Shown: positions 11,575 to 22,985 of the stretch, piece by piece
How the letters are laid out: each line of letters opens with the position of its first letter
Numbering within the stretch: position 1 is the stretch's first letter
Assembly (NCBI RefSeq): GCF_000344685.1
Contig: NW_006920412.1
Location: forward strand, 2,858,856 to 2,922,855
Length of the DNA stretch: 64,000 nt
DNA from: Gloeophyllum trabeum ATCC 11539
Taxonomy: Eukaryota > Basidiomycota > Agaricomycetes > Gloeophyllales > Gloeophyllaceae
Direction: 5' to 3'
Made by a program: the position numbers and the translations under genes
The notes under the pieces: model-generated
Seen by the model: the letters and a program-made list of their open reading frames with translations, nothing else
Told to the model about the DNA's origin: nothing
Database searches by the model: none

Positions 11575-13318
11575 TATCAGCGATAGCGGAATGGGTACTG
11601 TAAGAGACGGGCTCATGCCACAATATATATGAAGATCCCCTACAATTTGATGAGATATCTGGCCAAGATTTCTCGGTGTCGCATCAGCAGTGCCGATACT
11701 AGTGCCGATACTGAGTACTGACCACTGGCAGGACATTCGCTCAGGTGGTGATTTCCGTCAAATTGGATACCGTCAGAAGAACGTGGTGCTTGGAAGGACA
11801 TCAGGAGGTCCCGTAAATAACAGGTGCCACAAAGCTATAGTATAGGGCGGGATCCGATCCTGGCTGACTTCGCCGAATCGGTGAAGTCGGCGTCGGAGCC
11901 TGACTAGGATTATCAGCCCAATGTCGCGACTCGCAACAGGTGTGTCCTGTCACAGCCTACTCGATAAACTTGCATGCAGGGACCTGTTTCTGGACAACCC
12001 TATTGCAAATGCCGCAGCTGTTATGAAGCTGTCCTTGCCCTCTTTCTATACGTTCTCATGGTGGCACTGGCTCGTGAGAAGTTCGCCAGTTTCTGGCTGT
12101 GTTCGGGGTCACCATCGATATCCCTTATACCTTGGACCGACTGTGATCTTCGAGAGCGGGGGAAGAAAAGGCCTGATACGTACTGAGTCTATTGACTGGT
12201 GTAACAGCCCGAAGACAATCATCTGAGAACCTCGTCTACCAGCTGTTTGCAGTTCGATGGTCCCACTTGTCGAAAAATCATTCTCAGTCGCACCATGTCG
12301 GAGAGAGGAATCCAAGTCCCCGAGGTGCCACAATCAGACCATCTGGACTTCTTTTCATTATTGCGACGTCCCTGGCACCATCTCCGATTCACTTCGACTG
12401 TATGTGACTTTCGAAAGTGGTGGCCTATTATGGATCTGCGAACGGCTGGAAAGTTGGAATAGACGTTCTACAAAGCCGCTGTCCAGACGGTGAGTAAGAG
12501 CTTAGTTGGAAATCAAGAGACTGGTTTCGTGATCATGTAGGTGGATTTTGGCGTTGTTTTCACCCATATCGTTTAACCACTGTGAAGCGCTCATATTGAA
12601 CAATCACGGTTTCTTCCATTGTGGGCTTATCGTAGAGGCCCCCATGCGTGCCACTCCTCGCTAAGTAGGGTTCCGTGCATTCTTATAGTTCATTAGATAA
12701 ACACCATTCCGTGCGGAGTGTTGTGAAGAACGAGACCAAGTTCAGTAATATCTGACTCTGCACTAAGTATCGATGTGATGGCCAACGGGCACAATACGTG
12801 AGTAATCACCATTTGTCTCGCGATTGGCCGACCCGGAGCTATGAGACTTCTAATTCAGACACTGAGCGCCGGTCCCCATTTACTCTCTAGCCCACCAGGC
12901 CTGTGATAGAGTGACAGATGCCAACCTTCGCCTGTCGCGGGTACACGTTCCGGTGAACTTCGCTCCAGGATGCTCGGCAAAGCTGCCAAGTGGTGGGCAT
13001 GGGCATTGACCACACCAAGAAAGCCCATGTCTTCATTTCGACGCGCACTATGCGCAATGCTGCCTTGAAAAGGTGATCTATATATACACCGGCTCATGGC
13101 ATACGCATTCTGCCGGAAGACCAATACAATACAAACGAGTCGCGGTACCATATTTATCTATCACCCTCTCCCGCCTCATATTCGCCGGGTTCTCAGCTTA
13201 TAACTCATTCATATAAGTGATAGGTGGCAGATATCTTAGTCGTCCCGACTACACGCTCATAGTCTTACAGTATTCCAGCACCTGAGCGCTCGTCTATCTT
13301 CGAGGATCGAGGCGTTCA
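11575..13318. other. Divergent intergenic region of 1.7 kb, no gene recognised
   Basis: This separates the starts of the CFA-synthase-like gene and the alpha/beta hydrolase. An ATATATAT run at about 11622-11629 is a plausible TATA box for the former. Short frames (11921-12226, 12247-12462, 12855-13151) show no known motif. A small direct repeat TGCCGATACT occurs twice around 11691-11713. Confidence 0.45.
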
Positions 13319-14665
13319 ATGGTCGAATTGCTACGCGAGAGATGTGTGGTTGATCCTCGCCCTGCCTATCCTCTGCAGATTCTAGGTACCAGATACTACG
13401 TCAATCCACAGGCTACGGATGGCTACACACTTGTGTTCCTGCATGCACTCGGCATGCACAAAGAGACTTGGGAAGTTACAATTTCTTCCCTGCTCAAGAT
13501 AGCATCCCAGAGAATCGCATCAGCGCAAGTTCGCGAAATCATTTCCCTCGAGATTCCAAACCATGGAGAGTCGGCAGTGTTGAACGAAGATGCGCTGAAG
13601 AAGGATTTCGATGACGACTGTAACCTCTTCAGTGTCCATACGGAGTTAGGGACTTACAAGTTTTCAGGGCACCCTAGGGAATATACGCGCGCACTTCACT
13701 TGTTCTTGACTGCCGGGCCCGACAAGGGTGCGAAGATAGATTTTTCAAAGCGAGACAAGCTGGTGGGTGTCGGCCACTCCATCGGCGTGGTTATCCTGTG
13801 AGTGCCATTAGTGTACTCAATGCTTCATTCACAACCCGCATTTGGCGCAGATTGCTCATGAGAGATCTCGAACCCCGTATCAATTTCCACTCGATCCTCG
13901 CTCTCGAATCGGGAGTGTCCCTCAAGGGCCATAAAGAAATGTGTTTATCGGCACAAATGCTGACCGCGTGGACGTGGCTACGCAGGGATACATGGCAAAG
14001 CCGAAAGAATGCACGAAAAGATCTTGCGTCCTCCCCTGTATATGACCAATGGGACCCGCGAGTACTGGATCTTTATGTAGTAGGTGTTCCGAACGGGGTA
14101 AATATATTGATGCATAACTGAAGTATACCACTCTGTAAGGCCCACGGCCTGAGGAAACACCCGGCAGCAAAGTATCCGTACCCCTACAATTTCAATGGCG
14201 TCACTACTTCTCTGTCAAGGGCTCACGAAGCCGTGAGTGCTAAAAGACTTTTGATGTGCATATTCTCTGAACTGCCGAGCAGGGCTCATATCGTAGTGAA
14301 CAACTCGTTGTAGACGCTATGGATGCCTATACTGAGACCTGCAAGGATATCCCTATCCATCTTATTTGGGGAACAATCCATGATGTGGGGTAAGGAAATG
14401 CCTATCTTGATTTAGAATCATCTAAACCGCCTCCGTCACATTTCAGCACGCCCAACTTGCATGCACTATTGGAAGATAAGACTGCGGGGAGGGTCCCAGC
14501 GTCTGTCACATACGTGCAAGGCGCTGGTCATTTGGTCCGTAGCGTCATATCCTTTCTCGTCTAGGTTACACTAACCATTTGTACCAACAGTGTGTACAGC
14601 AGAAGCCGGATGATGTAGCTCAAAGCATATGCGACGTCTTATTCTCTCAGGCGGCACGGTTGTAG
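13319..14665 (+). CDS. Alpha/beta hydrolase fold protein
   Basis: A predicted serine hydrolase (esterase, lipase or thioesterase-like). The first exon has the oxyanion-side strand FLHALGMHKETWE, a short NHGES loop and the nucleophile elbow GHSIG with serine at 13778-13780. After a short intron come AWTWLRRDTWQSRKNARKD and WDPRVLDLYV, typical of a basidiomycete hydrolase subfamily, then HGLRKHPAAKYPYPYN. A later exon has IPIHLIWGTIHDVG, and the probable catalytic histidine is in VQGAGHLVR. The last exon reads QQKPDDVAQSICDVLFSQ and stops at 14663-14665. The start is the first ATG in the open frame. About four introns splice in frame and no lesion is obvious. The substrate is unknown; its position between the CFA-synthase-like and FMO genes would fit lipid or ester processing. 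Confidence 0.85.
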
Positions 14666-16124
14666 ATGCAGTATGGACTTCCATTCAAGCTATGATCAGC
14701 TTAACTTTCATGTACTATCATCTTGCAAGCTTACGACGATCAAATGGACGAGGTAGCCATCGTAATTCCCGCGCAATATGGGCGACTGGAAGCTCAGAAC
14801 ACTTCAAATGCTGCTCTTCGACCGCGGCCAACTCTTCTAGCTCGTGAACGTCCGAGCCTCAGAGATCGCGGCTGTTGATCCTGGTGCGTACGTAGAGTAG
14901 CACTGGATGTACGCATCAAGGTAAAAATTGGGTGTCGGTTGATACATTGGATCTCCCGAGAACTCCGACAGTTCCAGGGCGGTATCGAGCAATGAGTACT
15001 GGACAGAGGAGGGCTACCGAGGTCACATTTATTCCTCGCGCCGTTCTACTTAAGTCGGAACCTCCAGCGTTGAAATCACATCCTACAGGGATAACATGTA
15101 GTTCGGAGAGCCTCATTAGTCCTTGGATTCACCAACTGCACGACCCAAAAAGCTCAGTTCGTATCACACCAGCTCCGTCCTCCCACGTTTCCAACGAGCT
15201 TCATAAGGCGCAACCTTCCTCGAAACATTAGTGCATCCTGCCGAGTATCAGCCACTTCCTTTAGCACGAGCAACGACAACAATGGCAGAGGCAATCGTCC
15301 TGGCTTGGCCCGGCTGTCCGCCTTCGAGGCAAATGGGCCATTGCATGCCCTCGCGACGGCTCTCTGCAGGGTGGTCCACCGACACTTCACGCCGACGGCA
15401 AGGTTATCGATTGGAGCGTACGTACAGTGACTCAGGGAGTATATCCATTCAGGGGTTTCTTGAGTAGACACGGGAGCGGCCATGAGCGCCGCGTTGGACG
15501 GGAGGACGAATATACAGTGTGTGCTTCGAATTCCATCTTGGCCCGGTCAACGAGAACAGAAGCCATTGTCGTTGTTGTGGGATTCTGTAGGACCTCGACA
15601 TAGCACCATGAACCTACTACGTGCACAGCCACATGGGGTAACAGCGAAAGTGCTCGGCGACGAGGCTTCCAAGTTCCCTCTCCGAACATCCTGGCATTCT
15701 GTTGGAAAGGATTTACCGGGCGTGAGAACGGGCAAACAGAACACGGTGCCGTCACCACACGGGGATCGTTGGGCAATAATGAAATCACTTCTCCAGCAGC
15801 TCTCGACGTTGGCGGGACACGCTGGTTCCCGTTCCCAAGCTAACCCTCTGTAAATGTCATAAAGCCTTCCTTATCGTGTGTTGACAAAAGGAATCTAGGG
15901 GTGATAGCAAAGCAGCCAACGAAGACGCGAAAATAGGCTAAGAAAAGATGCTGTGGGTGGTGCAACGCGGAGTTCCATCGTCTTGTAACAAACTTGAAGT
16001 CGGGGACGGAAGTATGTTCAGGATGAACGGTAGTGCCATGACTGGTAGCAAGGCGCCCTGAAGACGCGATACGTCAGTACGATCGAAAGAACCTGCGACA
16101 TCGGCAGCTAGCTTGTCACACTGA
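14666..16124. other. 1.5-kb stretch without a recognised gene
   Basis: Overlapping open frames occur on both strands (14932-15231, 15482-15853 plus; 15154-15483, 15432-15788 minus). None shows a family motif or splice-compatible continuation I recognise. The right end adjoins a dehydrogenase relic, so part of this may be decayed coding sequence. Confidence 0.4.
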
Positions 16125-16330
16125 GCATGGTAGACTTTGGAACCGAAAAACATATAGTTTGGGGGATCAGGGCTGATGATCTTGCTGATGACTCGCTGGG
16201 CGAATACATCGGTGGGCATAGCGTCATCCTCTCTAGCGGACTGGAGACGACTGTGTATGTTTTGAGCAAAGCCAGTGTAAATCGATGCCGAGGGAAGCTG
16301 GTAAGAGGCGTGCTTGCGTACGATCTGGTG
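16125..16330 (-). pseudogene. C-terminal relic of a short-chain dehydrogenase (AYR1-like)
   Basis: The minus strand reads LPSASIYTGFAQNIHSRL followed by DDAMPTDVFAQRVISKII and SPDPPNYMFFGSK. This pattern (a Pro/Ser-rich entry, an ENI-like helix, AMPTDxFAxRV, then NPPxYxxxG) resembles the C-terminal region of fungal 1-acyl-dihydroxyacetone-phosphate-reductase-like SDR proteins. I could not find the upstream Rossmann GxxxGxG or YxxxK parts: the upstream strand is occupied by the plus-strand gene starting at 16673, and an in-frame stop precedes the match. The hydrophobic tail expected after the match is also not evident. It is best read as a truncated remnant; a novel short exon of an unrecognised gene is the alternative. 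Confidence 0.4.
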
Positions 16331-16672
16331 ACACTAATCCTTGTGCTGGGTTTGTAAGCATCATGCACCGTATAGTGTGAAAGGATGAGAAAGGGGCCTC
16401 CGGGTTATGCACACCAATGCCAAAGCCTTACCAGTGCAACCGACCTGAGTCGAGCAGACGAGTGCCGATGAGTGAGTCAAGCTCGTGATTGGCTCGTTCA
16501 GAATCGAGCGGTGGAATGTTGCCGCACCCACGAAAAAGTCTAATCGGCATTTCCGAATCTCTGAGTTCAACTTTTGCCACAACCGCGCTGCTATCCAAGC
16601 ATCTCCTGCTGAAAGTCCTTCGATGCTCCATCTATATCGACAAGCACTCAAATAAAATACATTTACTAGGCA

Positions 16673-17204
16673 ATGACCCGCCAAATTCGCCTGGTCGTCT
16701 ATCACAGCTGCCTGTTCGCCGCTCACTGGTCCTTCTTCGTACCTAGCATCAGGGACGCGAACGTCGGTAGCAGGCTTCACGTCACTGGCGATGTGCGGTC
16801 AGGATTCCAGCACGCCATCTCACGTAACTATGACCTGCGTCAGACAGCTCGCAGCCACACAACGTATCTGCTAGCCGACATCGATGATCAATACGTCGAG
16901 GACTATCCATCAGTTGAGGATATCCCAGAGGCGCCAGTAGAGCCCGTGTGTAAGCTTGAAGAAGTGGTTTTCTCTATCCCGGCTCCTGGGCCGAGCCTCA
17001 GACGCTCGTCTTCGGTGAGCTTTGGCCGTATCATACCCGAAAGCTCGTCTAATATGAACGGCGTTTGACCAGGGGGCCAACGTGGCGAGGGTGCAGCAGT
17101 TGAACTGCCAGGATTGGATCAAGGAATGTGTCGACGTGCTGGTTAGTCAGGGCATATTCCCGAACAGTGCCGTGGACGCACTCAAAAATGCCCCACGGAA
17201 CTGA
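16673..17204 (+). CDS. Conserved fungal protein of unknown function (DUF6914-like)
   Basis: Two exons encode about 160 residues. The N-terminus (MTRQIRLVVYHSCLFAAHW, then SFFVPS) and the following GSRLHVTGDVRSGFQHAISR and RNYDLRQT match a widespread family of small fungal hypothetical proteins that begin with a short beta-strand region. The frame runs into FSIPAPGPSLRRSSS, where a GT donor begins a 58-nt intron ending ACCAG. The second exon joins in phase 0 and gives NCQDWIKECVDVLVSQGIFP and a terminal LKNAPRN, a C-terminal pattern seen in the family. It stops with TGA at 17202-17204. No catalytic motif is visible and the function is unknown. It sits in the same orientation as the FMO gene downstream. 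Confidence 0.75.
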
Positions 17205-17961
17205 ATTATCAAACTGCGTACCCTCTATGCTACCGAGAATTAAGTGAATTTGAGATATCCCTTCATGGTTATGTAAATGAGTGTGTAAACCTCAGCTCTC
17301 TGCCAGGAGGCTAGCTTTGTGGGGATTCTCTGTGCCTGCAGACTCAGGCCCAGATAACGGGTGGATACGCTATGCTCAAGAGTTAATAATTGGGCCGACA
17401 TACTTGAATGGCATTTGTCTCAGCAAATCAGTTCGAGCGTTACGGGCTACAAAACACTCCAAGAGGCCCGCATATTACGAAGCAGATGATTTTGGCCGAA
17501 TTCTAGACGAGATTGGACTCCTCGCATGCCAAAAATCAGTGAGAAATCGCAGTGCTCCGTGTTCCCTTAAAAGAAAGAAGATTCAGAGCAGTGAGGGTCA
17601 TGGTATTGGAAACAAGGAGCTCAGACGAGAAATGCGAGAAGGAAGACTATCATTGGTTCGGCCTTAACCGAGCGGTTAGTGCGGAGATCTGCGATGTCAT
17701 TCAAGTAGTAACGCTCCCACGCGCAGCTGCTCGCTCGCACTGAGCATACGCGCATCCCTTGTACTCTGGTTCAGACCGTGGGCGGTGCACCGTACCTCCC
17801 ACTGTCTTCTCTCTCTGGGCCGGCCATCCTTCAGGTTGTGCGACTCCCTGAACTTGAAGCTGTGCTTGGGCAGAGAACTTCGTAACTGGTGTCATTGCAA
17901 GCTGGCGCGCTCTAGAAGTCAGGCTCAACCCAGCAGTGTACAATAATACAATAAAGGACAA
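17205..17961. other. Intergenic region before the FMO gene
   Basis: It holds a 128-codon plus-strand frame (17281-17667) with no recognised motif or homology. The rest probably includes the 3' end of the gene to the left and the FMO promoter. The FMO start codon is preceded by an A-rich leader. Confidence 0.4.
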
Positions 17962-20477
17962 ATGTCTGCAAAGGTCGTTATTGTGGGGGCAGGTATGCCC
18001 ATGCTATTACTTCACTCATGAGTTACCCCGTTCACCCCACTGTCCTGCGAGCTAGGTCCGTCTGGCCTGGTTGCTTGCAAGACGCTCCTTGAAGCTGCCA
18101 CGCACGACTTTCCATTTGACCCGATTGTACTCGAGCAGGAGGACGACATCGGTGGCACCTTCCGATACAGATCTTATGAGGTCTGCTATGTTACATCTTG
18201 CTATCCTCAGTCAGGGCTGACGGCTCCGACTGACAGAACGCGACTTTAGTGTCGTCGAAGCAATTGACCTCTTTCTCCGACTTTAGGCTTCCTCTCTCAC
18301 ATTCTGACCACTTGACGCTCGAAGTAAATATCCTCCGATGCACTTCGTTGACGCAGGTGGATACTGAGCGCTATTCAGGAATATGTCGACTACCTACGAG
18401 ATTACGCGTCCCATTTCCATCTATGGTCAAGAATATATCTTGCATGCAAAGTAGTGAATATTTCGAAGGACCCACAGGGTGGAAATAACGTCTCTTACGT
18501 CCGGAAACGGAAAGATAACCCCGCGGAATGGGATTCCGGTAAGTCTCTTGGGCGTCTACCGCAGCATGCCACTCTAATAAACCATATAGAGGCGATAACT
18601 ATACACACGCCTTACCTTGCAATCTGTACCGGCTTACACGTTGTTCCCCACGTCCCTGATATTCCAGGAGTTGAAAACATCCTGAAAAATAACCCCGAAG
18701 CGAAACTTTTTCACTCGTCTGAATACAAGTCTCGGAACCAGCTAAGAGGGAAGAAGATCCTGATTCTCGGCACAGGAGAAACAGGGATGGACATTGCTTA
18801 CGAGTCTGCCAAGGCAGGGGCGAAGGAAGTGGTGCTTTGTTCGAGGGCGGGGTGAGTAGCTGAGTGTTTTGTACAGCGCTAAGGCTAACCCGGTAGGTCA
18901 GGTTCTTGTCTTTCCCGAAAGCACTTGTCAGCCCACCGCCATCACGCCTGTCTCGGTGCTGAGTTTGTTGCTCCACAGAATGACTTTTCCCTACTCGGCT
19001 TCAAGTTTGAGTCCAAGAATCCGGTGCCCATCGATTCGCTCATCACGAATCTCGGAGAGACCGCGTATGTAGTAAGTACCTCCACATGTTTCTCTCCCTT
19101 CAAGCTCACAGCAGTCTCCCGCAGCATCCATGGGTAGCAAAGTCGCATATCCGATGGTTGTGAGTATCTCGCGATTCTTCTGCTCCCTTTGACTCTGAGC
19201 TGATGCGCTTGTGCAATAGCATCTCGGACTTCGTCATCAAGAGAGTGCTCTGGGTATTGACAGGTATGAATATCTCGATACATCCCAGCACGGACCCAGT
19301 GCTTATGGATCGGAAGGTACGCAAGCAGGCTGCAACCAGTGGGTACGTACCACTACGCGAGGCAAGCTGGCCACGAACCTAATGCCTTTTATGAGATAGG
19401 TCGGCGAACTCGAGCCAGAGCGCCTAGGGCGTGCCTACGTCTTTCTCAACAAGGTTTAACTATGTCTTTGTTTCCCGTCGTGCGCTGCTCATAGTAGTCT
19501 AGTCCCACAAAGCCATGCCATACATAAACCGTCCCTACCGCCGACGACCCGCCTTCATGGACTATCTCTCGCGGTACAGTGATCCAGACGAGGATATGTC
19601 CCCGCAAACGGATTTCACGGTCGAACTGGCTCCCTTCCCCTCGCACTTCACAGAGGGGGGTCGGGCCGTCTTTCCTCTTGACTTGGACAAGCGCAGTAGG
19701 CCAAAGCGCAAGGATGCAGTCCGGATCCAGGGGAAAGTTGTTAAGCCGAACTTGGTGGTATATGCCACCGGTTATAAGCAAGAATTCGGTTTCCTAGGCG
19801 AAGGGTATAAGATGCCTGGGGAAGCGGATGTGAGGAACATATGCTGGAGTGGGGATACCAGCGTGGCATTTATAGGCTTCGTCAGGCCGGGTGTTGGTGA
19901 GTACTCCACTTATCACCGCTCATCATATTCTCTGCAAGGCGGAGTACTGAACAAAACCCGCTATAGGCGCCATCCCACCGATATCCGAAATCCAGTCTAT
20001 GTTCTGGGTCTCGCTTCTCAAAGACCAGGTTCATAAGCCGCTTCGTGCGGCACATTATCACCTGCTCGTGAACGAGAACGCCAGAATCAAGTATGGCGTG
20101 GACCATTCAACGTATGTCAGTACGCTCGCCAAGGACATAGGTGCGGCTCCTGGGCTGCGAGAGCTGTGGAGGGAGTACGGATGGCACGTGTTACTATGCT
20201 ACTGGTAAGCAAATGGCATATGCCTCGTGTATGGCACATTGAATGCCTCTGCAGCTTTGGCGCAGCGTTTATCCCTTTCTATCGCCTGGTCGGTCCTTAC
20301 AAGTCTCCTGTTGCGCCCATGATTATCAAGACGGAGTTGTGGGATACTATCACGAGGAGAGGTCTCATCGGGAATGTCATGATGGGGCTAATCCCGATGG
20401 TATTTTATCTGATGCTGAATACTGGGGCCTGGTTTGCTGACAGGATTTCCACCGGCGGCCTCGCTGCGCAAGAGTAG
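17962..20477 (+). CDS. Flavin-containing monooxygenase (FMO-like, NAD(P)H dependent)
   Basis: An FAD enzyme that oxygenates N, S or carbonyl groups with NADPH and O2. The ATG at 17962 opens the FAD-binding strand VVIVGAGPSGLVA, split by an intron after GAG. Next come EQEDDIGGTFRY, the FMO-fingerprint-like region ending KLFHSSEYK, a second dinucleotide fold ILILGTGETGMDIA for NADPH, and the conserved ATGY motif (VVYATGYKQEFGFLG). The C-terminus has hydrophobic segments (MMGLIPMVFYLMLN) and ends LAAQE with TAG at 20475-20477. About nine introns splice in frame and no stop interrupts the motifs. Size is in the usual FMO range. Its neighbours (P450, CFA-synthase-like enzyme, hydrolase, MFS exporter) suggest a role in tailoring a small molecule, but this is inference. 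Confidence 0.9.
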
Positions 20478-22985
20478 TAACACGGACTAATGACGGGTTA
20501 TTTTCTATATTACATCTGTCGTGTGTTGCTTCCTGCGCGTCTCACCGGTACCCAGAGCGTTGTCCGGTTGAGATCACTGTCAAAGGCTAGTGCAGCTTAA
20601 TCTATGCCAGTTCTAGCACAGATGGCCAGGCATGCTATCCTACTGCTGGAGTTATCTCTGACCTGTCCAGCTTATATTGCCATAACACTACCTTTTGCTA
20701 CATCGGAAATAGGGCCAGCCTTGCATAGCCATCATAAATCAATGCTTCCATGCGCGGACGCAGGTGAACTGAGATCAGTGCCTCTGTATACAAGGCATGC
20801 ATCCCATATATAGGTCTTGGTATCCTGAATACCAAGATCTATATACAAGGTGCATAGATAACACGATAGGCAAAGGCTTCGGCACCAGCTGTGTGGACGC
20901 CGGACATTGGGTGGGAGATCCTGCCAGTTGCTTCAGAAGATAACAGCTCAGAAATCACGGAGGACATCGGTATACTCACAGACGAGTGCTGGATACTCCG
21001 ATGTATGATGACTTTCCAGGCGAGTCGGGTTCACAGGCTGGACGATGACCAGTCTGCGCGAATACATCAGCATGGAGTATATTGGAAGGACAACACGGTA
21101 CCATGTCGACGGTCTGGAATTTGCACCTGGGCATGATACTAGCAGTAGTACTGCATCTTATGTCGACGTTGGTTACCATAGAGCCTCGGACTCGGTTGAT
21201 ATATGTACGTATATGAATGCATGACCAGTCTTTGACGACACGTGAACGGCGCTGTCGAACATCACGATGCTGTACCTACTGGTGTCATTCGCGATGTCAA
21301 TCCAGAATGTCAGCGTAGTTGACATATTCAAGGGGTATCTCAGCTTGTTGCGGGAGCAGTGCCTTTTCCAGCGGTGAGTTGTTTGAGCTCCGGCGCAGTG
21401 CTCGGAAATGCTCGGGAGCAAATGCTCAGCTCAGCTCAACTTCCGGAAATGGCTAACGTGGATTGGCCTTGCGGAGATGTCAGTATCTTTGGTGACCGAC
21501 AGGGTTGTGCTAGCTGCAATCCTCACTGAGATAGACAAAGCAGCTCGATTGTTCAGGGACTCTTGCTCGACAATAGATCCGAGGAAGACTGCCAGTTCCC
21601 GCGGGATGTAGGGTCTTTCCACTACGATTTCAGCCTCGGCGTGATTGGATCACGGTCATGAGGCATGAATGACAGCTGTTCGCAGAACAATAGACGCACT
21701 GTAGATTCATTCACAGCCTGAGGGTGCCCCACAACCAAACGACCATAACACAACTGTAAATGGTAAGATATCTGCTCAGAAAGTCGGCAGTTATTGTTTC
21801 GAAAGCCATTCAAGGCATTACTAGTAGGGCCCAGCTTGCCCCGACGTATCTGGAGCGGCAGCTACGGCATGCTCCCCTCAGCATGTGCCGGTAGGTATGT
21901 TGCAAGCCGTTCCCTAATTATACCGTGGCGGGTGAGTGAATCGCTGAATCAAGGTCCGCATCGTTAGACACCCATCGTGGGCAACTCAGCCAGCTCCGAG
22001 TTCGGCGTTCATACATATACCCGGGAGGGAGCCGTCGATGCACGCCGTGGAACTCTCCAGTTAGGTTTGCGTGCCGTTATATCGGTCCTCGATTCTACTA
22101 CTTGGTACCGTTATCAGTTGCACGCTGGTCGATAGCCCAAAGATAGCACGTTCATCGCTCGTGTTGGTCAAGCTTTTCACAACATGCAGCTGCCGGATGC
22201 ATTCGGAATGGTCCGACCTGCACACGAGTCCTCGACGCAACGAGCACCAAATCAACGGGTAAGCGCGCACTTTGCTGGGTCTGAGAGCGCCATATTGTCT
22301 TAAGCGGTCATCAATCATCTGCGACGTGTCACCCGCTACATAACAGAGTAAATGCTGCAATGAGTGAATGGTTTATTCCACTTGTAGGCATCAGTGTCAT
22401 CCACTATGCTGATAGTCACCGTTAGGGCCGCACTGACGGTCATCTTACACTGCAGTGTGGGCTATGCCGATTCCCTCCATTTATACGCGCGTCGCGATCT
22501 GGTCCGATGCTTGGTCCTAGGCTGCCTTTAGCGACATAGCGCCACACAGGGGTCCTTACACGCAACAAAGGTAGGCCAAAGGTGTGGACATCAAGTACTG
22601 ACGGACATCACTCGGTCCCATGTCCGCGGGTTGATTACATGATAGCCCTTGTGAGTTATAGGAATCCTATGGATCAAGTTATACTCACTGTGATGGTACC
22701 TGTCGTTCAGTTATTCCGGCGCCGGTTTCATTTATGAGCCTCGAACGGATTGCTGGCGGAAAGAGGCACGTCGCTGGCTTTTCATCAACGTTCTGTGACA
22801 GCGCGAGTTTCTGATTCATCTAGGCTTGAGCTTCTGTAGAGTTCGATGATATGGATATTTGGAATCTCACGGGACAGCTTCGACTTCTGTTTTGAGGGAA
22901 GGAGCTTGAACTGGAAGACCCTTTTCACTTTCCTTCCCTTGTACTGCTATTCCTATTCATCCTTTCCCTCAAATCTCGCAAGAAT
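20478..22985. other. 2.5-kb stretch without a recognised gene
   Basis: Apart from the hairpin at 20807-20845, only short open frames are seen (21408-21611, 22061-22360 minus, and others), without recognisable motifs. It must contain the FMO 3' end and the promoter of the MFS gene, which is preceded by pyrimidine-rich sequence (about 22917-22975). Confidence 0.45.
20807..20845. repeat. Inverted repeat, 17-bp arms with 5-nt loop
   Basis: TATATAGGTCTTGGTAT is followed, after CCTGA, by its inverted copy ATACCAAGATCTATATA with one G-U-compatible mismatch. The pair is flanked by direct copies of TATACAAGG at 20787-20795 and 20842-20850. It lies about 330 bp downstream of the FMO stop. It could be a small MITE remnant, a protein-binding palindrome or a 3'-end structure; the sequence does not decide. 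Confidence 0.7.

Noticed and set aside
12090..12460. Two similar phrases (TTCGAGAGCGGGGG and TTTCGAAAGTGGTGG) suggesting a duplication
   Set aside because: The similarity covers only about 25 bp and does not extend into the flanks.
21431..22360. Minus-strand frames vaguely like F-box proteins (YIPRELAVFLGSIVEQ; HVVKSL)
   Set aside because: The pieces are in the wrong order for one gene and too short and weak to support a family.
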